Source: Candolleomyces eurysporus (taxonomy: Eukaryota > Basidiomycota > Agaricomycetes > Agaricales > Psathyrellaceae). Taken from it: DNA of 27,671 nt. This document shows positions 19,316-27,671 of the stretch, piece by piece; the first letter of the stretch is position 1, and every line of letters starts with the position of its first letter. Both the position numbers and the translations under genes were made by a program. The DNA lies in contig JANBPK010001008.1 of NCBI GenBank assembly GCA_027579435.1, positions 1-27,671 of the forward strand, given 5' to 3'. A model generated the notes under the pieces. That model saw only the letters and a program-made list of their open reading frames with translations. It was not told where the DNA came from and did not search any database.

Positions 19316-19722
19316 AGAAAGGCGATCTTGCTCCTTATCGCACCTGTGTGTCCGATATTGACGCTTCGATTCGATGAGCCATCGGCCTTCGTACGCTGTT
19401 TTCGGAGTCGTAATGCGCGCCCGCATAATGCTGCTGAGGCATATAACTCTATTTGAAAAGGTGGCTAAGATGGGGTTGGTGTACGAAAGTCTCGATTCGA
19501 CTCTTCAACGGATTGCGTGGCTATCGAATTCGAATCTCGAAGATTAGTGCAGTGTGATAGGGTAAAAACGCAGCGATGATAGAGAGCGTGCAATACGTGT
19601 ATCAACCCTCATTTCAGTGAGGAACTTTGTCAGAACTGAAAGAATCCCGACCTCCCCGCACTCGAACGTCACCCCCAGATCGTTCCATCTTTTTCCTTTT
19701 CCCACTAACGAATGGGCACTCC
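19316..19722. other. Intergenic stretch downstream of the F-box gene
   Basis: The open frame 19220-19456 (+) continues from the duplicated block into unique sequence but has no recognisable domain past the block edge. The rest is likely 3' flank of the minus-strand F-box gene. Confidence 0.4.
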
Positions 19723-21708
19723 TCACCCAAACACTCCTGCAGAATCCAAGCCTGCCACCTCCAGCTGAGTCACCGGTACCACCAAACGCTCCATCGCTAC
19801 TCCCAAAACCATATTTCCCTCTCCCCACCACCCGTCCGGATTCCTCAAATAATTCCTCAGCAAAACCCCCTTGTTCCCTCCATTGCATGAGTTGTACAAC
19901 AGATCCATCACCATCCCCATCAACTCCCTCTGCGCCTCGTTAAGAACCGGCACCGGCGCGTGAACCGCAGGTAAAAACAAATCGAACAAAGCGACGTTGT
20001 GCAGGAATATATTTAGAGGCTGGAGCGTCGTGATTCCAAGGACAGACGCGAATATGTCCCACCGGTTGCGGGGTTGCGTGCTATAAGCTTCGATCCTCTG
20101 GCCTTGGTGGTCTCGCACCGGCACACGGAGTCGTTCATGCTCCATCTCCGACTCCTCGTCTTCGTAGTCCTCTTCCTTCTCCTCCTCGTCCACCTCATCC
20201 GAAGGTGGGTCCAAGCCAAAGGCTCGATTCAGGAGATACCCAATGGCGGTGGCCAGTTTGTGCACACTGCGCATCAACATCTCTTCCATACCGGCTTCCT
20301 CGTCTGAGCTTACGACTCCTACTTCGGCGAGGTGGGTGATGACACGTCGTTGGAGATGCTGAGAGAGAGGAGTGCGATCGAGCCACCAGTGCACTCCTAC
20401 GGGTGTTGGAAACAGAGGCAGCCACTGACCGCTGCGGGTGAGACGAGCCCAGGTGACGGTCGCTGGAGGATTATATTGAGCATGCGGTCGAAAGGGAGAT
20501 GCCACGTAACTTACACAAGAGGTGACAAACAGCGAGAGACTCGCAACGGTCAGAGAACTTGCGAACAAGCGCATAGTCCGTGTCCAGAATGTCCTCGTCT
20601 ACGCCTCTCAGATCGATGCACACCGGAAGGCAGAGTCGAAAGTGGGATAAGTGGTGCAATTCTGGAAGGACGGCGACTAGACCATCTAGAACGACCTGAT
20701 GGCGATGAATATCACTCCGAGAAGCAGATATAAACGACGCGTGCATACCTTTACTTGATCTGGCTCAGTCAGCGAGAATGTCAGCTGGTTGACGGTGGAG
20801 AAGCTTTGGCCAATAACGTCAAAGAGGGCGTTCCGGTAGTGAAATTTAGCGAAAATGAGCGCTTTGATCTGACGCTTCGACTGGAGTATGGCTTGTGCAA
20901 AGTCCTTTTCCCAGTCCGGTCCTCGAAATGGCCCTGGCGAACTTAACCCTATTTCTTCGACCTGCGAGCCGGGTATAAAAATGGGGCAGGATTCTGGCGG
21001 TCCGGAGAACGACCTTAACGACGTCATTGGAATGGCCATGTTTCTATGAGCGCCGCGGGACCCTCGAGGTTTGGCGGGCAAGGCTGCGGAACCTTGAATT
21101 TGCAGAATTTCGAGCTTTGTGTGGCCAGCAAGAAACAGTGCGAGGTCGGAGTCCAGAGGGGAGGCTACTCTGAACACTTTGAGGTGCGGTACTGATAGGC
21201 GTTTGAAGCATGCGCTGATGTTGCCTCGAAACAGGTCCAAGTCCAAAGAAACGAGAGAGCGGGATACGTTCTGTAAAACAGAACGAAGGAGTCGGTTAAT
21301 CTGAGGTGTAAAGATGGACTCCGGCGCCTCACTAGATATTAAATGGTAGTTGCTCATCCCCACAAGTAAAGCGACTCACTCTGGGCTGACCACCAAACTC
21401 AAGGTTCTGACATAACTCGCCGAGAGATGATTAAAGGCAAGAGTTTCGCAGCACTGCTTTACGCGTTTGAGGCTCTCCAAATTGATATTCCTGTAGATTA
21501 CGCGGGTACAGCAAGCGTTGAATGAGCGCGACGTTGTCGTCAGCCGAACTACGCGTCTTCGAGGCAAATAATCGAGTATTTCGCCCAATATTTCTGGGGG
21601 AAGACGGGTGAAATTTCTGCTGTCCATGGAAAATGAGCACCGGTGTGCTCGACCAGGTAGACGGTGGAGGGAGTCGGGAAGAAAGGCCAGCACTTTGGGT
21701 CGCGCCAT
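19723..21708 (-). CDS. F-box protein with LRR-like region and long acidic C-terminal part, four exons, 610 aa
   Basis: Exons (minus): 21708-21380, 21331-20749, 20695-20515 and 20462-19723. Introns are GTGAGT...TCTAG (48 nt), GTATGC...ATCAG (53 nt) and GTAAGT...TCCAG (52 nt), total 1833 nt with every phase matching. The F-box is FTRLPPEILGEILDYLPRRR...RSFNACCTRVIY (about residues 31-75). Then come repeated leucine-rich strands (LVSLDLDLFRG, LSVPHLKVFRVAS, HTKLEILQIQG, VEEIGLSS, VNQLTFSLTEPDQ, LSHFRLCLPVCIDL). The last exon has an acidic stretch (DEVDEEEKEEDYEDEESEME) and hydrophobic helices (FLHNVALFDLFLPAVHAPVP). F-box proteins hand substrates to SCF ubiquitin ligases through Skp1, so this is a likely substrate receptor. 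A second ATG at 21627 would start directly before the F-box. The C-terminal third is not a domain I recognise. Confidence 0.8.
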
Positions 21709-23670
21709 CACTAATATACTTTCGGGAGATGCCGAGACGGAGCTGCGGGGATTCGAATTGTAGGTCGGAGGAGAGGCTCGGCCGATGAACGCGGTTTCTA
21801 GTTTCCCTGGCCCTTATATTCTCTTCTCTCCAGGTGCATAGCAGATGCCTTTGAGGTTGCTGTATCTGGACAACAGCAGCAGCTGAAAGATGCTGCACTC
21901 GGCCGTTCACATTGGCAATATGCAGCTGAACTCAATCACATACGCGGGCCACATGTCAACCTTACTCCGGCATACTGCGGACCTTTCAGTAAGCGCCCTT
22001 CTCTCCTTTCCTCGCCCTCGGCCTAGGTTGCGCCTGTTAGATACGAGACGTTGAAGGTGGAGACGGATAGACCAAAACCGACGTCTATCGGCAACCTCTT
22101 CAGTTAGCTTAGCGCCCGTTCTCACCGAGGTGTCTATCAGGCGAGCCTCTCAGCTGAAAGGCATGTAATGAGCGATAAAGATCTCCATACTGACACCGAT
22201 GTCAATCACTATGACTCATTCATCGAGCCCTCAAGCTCCGAAGCTCGCTCGAAGAGACCCGGGTTTCTGCAAAGGCTAACGGCACTCCATCGCGAAAGTT
22301 GTTCGAGGGGGAAAGACTGGTAGGCGCCATGGTTATCCCGCTGCTGCCTTATCCGCTCTCCTCGTCGTCCCGCTAGTTCACTGAAGGTCTCTTCATCCTG
22401 AACAACTTTACCATACCAGCTCACTCTCACTCTCAAGGTACGAGACTCCTCGACGACATCCACAATGCGCGTAATGGAGAACCGTCTGACGCCAAGTCGC
22501 TGGTCATAGCCTATGTACTCTGTAAGATGGAGTGGAGAAGATGATGGAGGTCATTTCCACCGTTTTTGATGCCGTTTGAATTGTACGTCTCTTGCTCTTC
22601 ATTTGGCCTTTCAATGAAAATGATCATGAGAAGCGGCGAGGCAGCGTGGTGGCTGCCCACTGAAAGCCCCCCAGCTATCGACAATTATCGTTAAAAGAAT
22701 CCGGTCTTCGCTTTTTGTGAAGTTTGGCATGCTTGATGACGATGCAGGTATTTACGGGGTGCTCAACCAGTCAGCGCCCGCCTCAACAAGTTGACGAGTA
22801 ACTATACCTGCAAAATGAATGTAAAACACGCGTAAGATATGACGCCTCAAGGCGCACACAGCACTATTCGTTCACTGCGGACTAAAGGCTGGCGCGAATA
22901 TTAATGGACTATTTGGCTATGCTCCGAGCTGAAAGCTCACGATATTATCCTAGTCATGGTGAGACCCTTGGGCAGTGTTTGAGGAAGCGGTAGCACCATC
23001 CACGCGATCGTTCAGAATTCCAGAAATCCCGCTACCAGGGACACGGCGTGAAACGCCCGATTAACAGGGAATGAACCTAGACGACAAAGAAGCCGCTGAA
23101 ATCTTCTGCCGAGGCGTGGCCATTGAATTCATGAGTCGTCTGTGAGGATGAAATGAAAGCATGTAACGCAGACTTCATCCACATGACAGAGCTACGCAAC
23201 ATGCTGAAAGTTGGTGAAAGACTGGCCTTGAGCTTGATGTAAATTAAGTGTGTCCAGTGCAGATGGTGGGAGGTTATGCGGTTTTTTTTCGCTTCGTATG
23301 TAGTCTGTATACACTACCAGCTACGATCTCACAATATTTTTCAATCTGGGGAAGAGATTGCGTTCAGCATTGAATTTCATTAATGAGCCATGAAAACATA
23401 CTGATTCTCTCCTATTGTGAGTGTGAGTGTCCTTGAAGTGCGGATTGGGTCCAGGGATCGGAGGGATGTGGGTCAAGTGGCCAAAGAAGGCTCTTGAAGC
23501 CAAATTTATTCCACAACCCTTACTCAAGTGTGTTCATTTCAATAGCTTGAGAAGGCTTTATTGGACATTCAAACGACAGCATTAGCAACGAATCCGAGGC
23601 TTTGAACATCAACCTTCCATGCCAAGCACCTCAAATTTCCACGGAGCCACTTAAAGTCGATTTCGCTTCC
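21709..23670. other. Gene-poor 2-kb region upstream of the F-box gene
   Basis: Open frames (21907-22125 -, 22209-22463 -, 23321-23527 -) lack domains and good splice partners. It includes a segment (22108-22132) almost identical to one upstream of the SDR gene. Otherwise nothing is supported; it may hold very old relics. Confidence 0.45.
22108..22132 (+). repeat. Dispersed repeat core, left copy
   Basis: 25 bp that match 25855-25879 with two differences (cttagcgccc, ttctc, ccgaggtg). The flanks show weaker similarity over about 250 bp in the same order. Confidence 0.55.
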
Positions 23671-23990
23671 ACAGCATTCAGAAAGATCTCAAACATGCCG
23701 ACCTTGCTTTTCTCTCAGCATAACGAATGAGCATGGGGATGCTTCCAATTGGATATTGCACAGTGGTGGCCACAATGTGGCCCCTCGGGGATTGTCACGA
23801 TCCAGAGGTTGCAACAGATTTTTACGAGTCACTCACCTCCGTAGTTGTCGAGATACAATTTGTGAGAGTGGGTTCGATGGTTCGCCTTCCTCACGTCCTC
23901 CATTATGCCATTCAAAGGCTACAACAGAAGCTTTAAATTCCCGTCAATCGCTGCTTTCTTGGATTCCATGTGAGTGCTTTGGTTTCCTAT
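23671..23990 (+). pseudogene. CHAT-domain peptidase relic
   Basis: One frame reads SIQKDLKHADLAFLSA, then a stop, then GMLPIGYCTVVATMWPLGD, HDPEVATDFYESL and LPHVLHYAIQRLQQKL. The next frame gives SLLSWIPCECFG. This matches the C-terminal half of a CHAT (caspase-like, TPR-linked) protein, whose family pattern is ...HAxLAFLSACQTA...xxAxGMLxxGYxSVVATMW-[SG]xxDxDAPxVAxxFY...ALHxAVxxLR...WxPFxxxG. The stretch that should hold the catalytic Cys (SACQT up to the helix before GML) is missing and replaced by a stop, and a frameshift follows the last helix. No start or TPR repeats are seen upstream. Basidiomycetes often carry many TPR-CHAT genes; this is a dead fragment of one. Confidence 0.7.
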
Positions 23991-24873
23991 CCATGTATCT
24001 GCCTCCCATTGCGCTGTTTACGTTTTTACACTTGTACTACTCTTGTTGCAGTCTAATTTGAATTCTTGCATAATTTGGAGATTTTGAAGTAGAAATCTAA
24101 TTTCAGATTGTTGCCTCTACTTTAGTTGACTGCATCAGAAGGAACGTATAAGTTCGAATGGGATGCTATCCATGCGCTTTCGGTAATCGAGTCTTCGACG
24201 GGAGTTGACTTATACCCTGAATATTCAGTGTGCGTTCCTAGAGATCGGCCTGCATCTTTTAGCCTGTGAATGGCGGAAAGACCTCCTCCTCGTCCGAGTT
24301 TCTACCAGGTGAGGCCCCTCGCTAAACGGCATGAAAGCTCTGCGAAACAATCCGTTCCAGTCTACTTTAAGAGGAGTCAGCTTCCGAGGCCTGTACTATA
24401 AGGGTTGCTGGCAATATCTGGAGCACCATGCAAAAAAAAACTATGGTGTTTAACGTTCGCCAGAGGTGCTGGGCTCGCGAGAGATTGTCAGTGACCGTAA
24501 AAGACGGTGAAGGGACCCTGAATCAATGATCTTTGGACGATCGAGCCACGAGTGTACAAGTGGCCAGTCTCCCAAAAATATTTTTGTCGACATAATATTG
24601 AGAGTCAAATGCATGCAGACGGGTACCCACAGCCGAACAGGAGGATATTTTGAGATAGAACTTTCGTGTCAGATGCGATAGACAGGGAGGCTTGGAGGGT
24701 GTTCCTTGTATGTCCCTGTTTGGTAACAAAGCTGAAGCACTACACAGCATTCTTCTGATTGGTCGCTTCGGCCGTCGACCTATACGATGTTGTGACTTCC
24801 AAAAGATAGGTGTTTTGNTTTTTCTTGTTTGCGCTCATTCATCGCCGGCGACCCATTTTGGCCGTGCGAACAG

Positions 24874-24901
24874 AGCTAGATGAGTTGCAACTCATCTAGC
24901 T
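24874..24901. repeat. 28-bp perfect palindrome
   Basis: The left half agctagatgagttg is followed at once by its exact reverse complement, with no spacer. It could form a cruciform or be a binding site for a dimeric protein. No repeat copies were noticed elsewhere in the window. Confidence 0.85.
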
Positions 24902-25854
24902 AAGTCTCTCGACGCACCTTGATTCTAGCTATTGTTCGGAGAAGAGTTGATCCCGAGTAAAACCGTGGATGCTCTCTCTATATCAACAATTTCAAGCATG
25001 CTCAAATTTGGAAGAGACCACTAAAGATTCAGAGGAGCGGAGGTAATTCGTACGGCAGCTGAGGGCAGCAGGTGGTTGGGGGAGAAGTATTGAAGATACT
25101 ATTCCCGCACTGCCAGTTCATTTTCTCATGGTACAACAGTGAGTGCCACCTCCACCAATTGCAGCATCACGCACTTGCATCTAATCAGGATCGCGTATCT
25201 AGCGTTTTCCTCGCGCTCTCACCACGTTCCAATCTGCTAAGGCTCTACCCATGACTCTGGGTCACCGTGGAGAACCCAATGCCCGCTCTCTATCGGATTG
25301 AGCGTGGTGTTTGTAGTGTTTTTCGCATCCCCGTCTGCCATTCCTTGCACCGGCGAATCTATTGAATTGATGAGCAAAGAGACCAATCAAACGCGCGCGT
25401 CGCGTCGGACTGCTCCCTTGCGGTACTCAAACGCCGGTGTGCGCACGGATCTCACATTCAGAGTCAGGTGTTACGTGTTTAAAATTCTCTCTCGCCAGAT
25501 GAGGAAAATGGGAATCAAATCCTCTCCATTCTGACCCGAACCAAGGGTTGATAGTGCGCAGCTGAGAGCCATATCTCCCATCAAACAGCGAACTTTTGGG
25601 AGAAGGTTATCCTGGCATAGTTCTCTTATCGGAAGTAGAACGATCACGTCGGATCGAACCTTTGAAGGAGAAACGAGTGGGCCAACCCTCTCCGACGTAG
25701 CGCGCACTTCTCGGTAAGCTATTCTACTCCCTTCCTTTCTACGTGTTGACTCTCTTTGCCGTCGGTCTAGACGCTAATTTATGGACTAGAGGTCTTGGAA
25801 GCGGTGGCGGATGGACAGGAAACGACGCTTATCAGCAGCTACATCCTCAGTGCA

Positions 25855-25879
25855 CTTAGCGCCCATTCTCGCCGAGGTG
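25855..25879 (+). repeat. Dispersed repeat core, right copy
   Basis: 23 of 25 positions equal 22108-22132. It lies about 270 bases before the SDR start codon, so it may belong to an upstream regulatory region copied elsewhere. Confidence 0.55.
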
Positions 25880-26148
25880 CTTGTAGCACTAAGCACTAAC
25901 TAGTGAACTTTGACTCAATGACAGGTAATACGAAATAACTATATTCATGCTAATACAAACATCAATTACTATCACCGCTCTTCAAGCCTGAATCTCGGAA
26001 ACAGAGGAGGATACCACGAACACACATAAAAGGGAGAGAGCGAGTTGAGGTTCCTGGTCATCCTTCTACCTCTTGACTTCTCGCAGTTGTCTCGCTAACC
26101 AGAGGCCCCTCCACAACACCCTCTCTAATTCACTTTCGGCGATTTCTG

Positions 26149-27442
26149 ATGGTTCGTACAGCTATTATCACAGGTGCAGCTCAAGGCATTGGGCGAGCCA
26201 TTGCTCTCCGATTAGCCGAGGATGGATGCAACGTCGTCCTGAACGACCTGGCCAGCAAGCAGATCGCTCTTCAAGCTCTGGTCGACGACATCAACAGCGC
26301 CTCCACAAGCCCCAGCAGAGTTAATCCCTCTAATTCGAAGTTGCCAGTGGCAACCTACGTACTCGGCGATGTCTCCGTGGAAGACGACGTGAAGAAGATG
26401 ATTCAAACCGCTGTCGCCACTTTCGGTGCCCTTGATATTGTACGCTTCTTCCTCCTTCTTGATGAGATTGATAGTCTGAATGCTTCTATTTGTAGATGGT
26501 CGCTAACGCTGGTGTGGTCATGAACAGCTCTATCATCGAGAGTGAGTGGCGCTTGAAAGGCAACGGTTCAGCTGAGATCTTACTAGTTTATACTAGCATC
26601 CCTGGCGGACTTCGATCGTGTCCTCTCTATTAATACAAAAGGCACATTCTTGTGTGTCAAGCTCTCTGGTGAGCAGATGATCAAGCAGGGCACCGGAGGC
26701 CGAATCATTGGTTAGTTGTGTTATCATCTCTATATCGAACGTCTGTCATTAAATTCCTGTTATACAGTTGCTTCCTCGGTGTGCGGGAAGAAAGGTCAGA
26801 TTCTCTGGGTTCGTTGTGCTCAAGTCTCTTCTCACTATGAACCATACATTTTTTGGAAACACAGGTTTCGGGAACGCATCCTCATATTGTGCTTCAAAGT
26901 TCGCTGTGGGAGGATTGGTGCAAGTCGCAGGTCAGTCCCTGTTCTCCACGCAGACCCGCTATTTATACTTATGATTTATCAAGCTATCGAGTTTGGACCT
27001 CATAAAATCACTGTCAACGCATACGCTCCAGGCGCTATACAAACTCCAATGCGCAAGTTTCTTTCGGTTTGTTTCAAAGCCTGTTGCTAACTCTGTTGCT
27101 GCATCATCAGTTGAAAACATGGATGAAGTGACCGCTGCTCGCAACCAACTGAACCCAGGCCAATTCATGGACGGGGTGCGTGCATAACCGCCTTATAACC
27201 CATCTCTCTGTTTACCGATTTGACCTTGAATCTTTTACAGATAAGGCAGAGCACTGCGCTCAAGGAGCTCGGGAAACCAGAATACATCGCGGACGCTGTC
27301 TCTTTCCTGGCGTCTGATAAAGGATGCTACATCACCGGTAAGTTCTCCGGCCGTACTTTTGGGTTTGGAACAGTGACGTCTGACTCGACTGCAATCCCAA
27401 GGCCAAACCCTAGGCGTTGATGCGGGGATGTTGTTGGCATAA
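26149..27442 (+). CDS. Short-chain dehydrogenase/reductase, acetoin/diacetyl-reductase-like, nine exons, 271 aa
   Basis: Exons 26149-26439, 26496-26541, 26597-26710, 26768-26794, 26865-26930, 26984-27052, 27111-27175, 27241-27337 and 27402-27442 (816 nt, all phases agree). Introns are 53-70 nt. Seven have GT donors; intron 6 (27053-27110) uses GCAAGT with a perfect TGCTAAC branch site. The cofactor loop is TGAAQGIG (8-15), with the stabilising motif ANAG (100-103), SINTKG, catalytic Ser in VASSV, and YCASK with the Tyr/Lys pair. The substrate-side loop is NAYAPGAIQTPM, and the C-terminus FLASDKGCYITGQTLGVDAGM is typical of classical SDRs. The close resemblance of ASKFAVGGL and TVNAYAPG to acetoin reductases suggests NAD(P)-dependent reduction of a small diketone or hydroxyketone; the substrate is an inference. 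It is probably soluble, with no signal peptide. Confidence 0.88.
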
Positions 27443-27671
27443 GACAGACCAAGTATCCAGCCAGACCTACAATATGTTAATTCCTTATACTACAATACGA
27501 AGAATATACGTGCCATTACTGTGAAACAACAGGTCCATGCTTCAGCGCTGAAACTGACATCAAGGTAATGAGATATGCTACAACTAGGTCCATCGACGAC
27601 GGTCGGAGATAAAAATATGAGTAAAAAAGAATGGTATCCCTTTGTCGGCTCAGACGTTCGAAGCCGGATCC
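27443..27671. other. 3' flank of the SDR gene to the window edge
   Basis: AT-rich, with no coding frame; presumably the 3' UTR and flank of the SDR gene. Nothing else is seen in these 229 bases. Confidence 0.4.

Larger units (their letters stand above)
23991..26148. other. Gene-poor 2.1-kb region upstream of the SDR gene
   Basis: No supported gene. It holds one N (24818), a 28-bp palindrome (24874-24901) and the right copy of the dispersed repeat (25855-25879). Short open frames (25298-25534 +, 25471-25707 -) are without domains. The last ~200 bases should contain the SDR promoter. Confidence 0.45.

Noticed and set aside
23878..25660. tRNA-like B-box strings (ggttcga-type) near 23878, 24150 and 25650
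   Set aside because: No matching acceptor stem, anticodon arm or A-box could be formed around them.
1..27671. CRISPR array, bacterial operon or phage-like system
   Set aside because: Spliced eukaryotic genes throughout, and no regular repeat-spacer pattern.

Overview
The window reads as nuclear DNA of a filamentous basidiomycete, most likely an Agaricomycete. The evidence is: genes broken by many short introns (48-149 nt, GTRNGT-type donors, CTNAC/CTNAT branch sites); a fungal-specific FunK1 kinase; a PIL1-type eisosome gene; a small secreted Cys-rich protein with a core I know from Agaricomycetes; and an F-box/LRR-like gene. FunK1, F-box and CHAT genes together recall Rhizoctonia/Ceratobasidium-like genomes, but the species is an inference. 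All splice models were built by hand from splice consensus, reading frame and family motifs. The draft contains 11 Ns, nine of them in the tail of the eisosome gene, where frame breaks probably reflect sequence quality.

Layout, left to right: (1) 3-520, 3' end of an unidentified gene (+). (2) 1520-2370, a decayed FunK1 kinase, followed by an intact 668-aa FunK1 gene at 2741-4876 (+). (3) 5226-6233, a five-exon secreted Cys-rich protein gene (+). (4) 10325-6634 (-), a PIL1/BAR eisosome protein with a very long Pro/Gln/Gly-rich tail. It is divergent from (5) 10832-11691 (+), member A of a small unnamed fungal family. (6) 11640-13135, gene-poor DNA made of diverged repeats that begin with the last exon of member A. 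(7) Two direct 1.7-kb repeats (13905-15595 and 17637-19315) that carry family member B (apparently intact) and its copy C (nonsense codon, indels, lost stop). Between them lie a truncated second copy of the PIL1 exon (15813-16238, -) and a small three-exon gene with possible dsRNA-binding-like halves (17316-16683, -). (8) 21708-19723 (-), a four-exon F-box protein of 610 aa. (9) 21.7-26.1 kb, mostly gene-poor, with a CHAT-domain relic (23671-23990) that has lost its catalytic Cys segment, and a 28-bp perfect palindrome. (10) 26149-27442 (+), a nine-exon acetoin-reductase-like SDR with a classic GC-AG intron.

No operon-like pathway links these genes. The main theme is local duplication followed by decay: FunK1 pair, PIL1 pair, family A/B/C, tail repeats and CHAT relic. 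This is typical of an expanding and eroding accessory region. The firmest results are the complete splice models for FunK1, the secreted protein, family members A and B, the F-box gene and the SDR, and the recognition of four pseudogenes: FunK1, PIL1, member C and CHAT.
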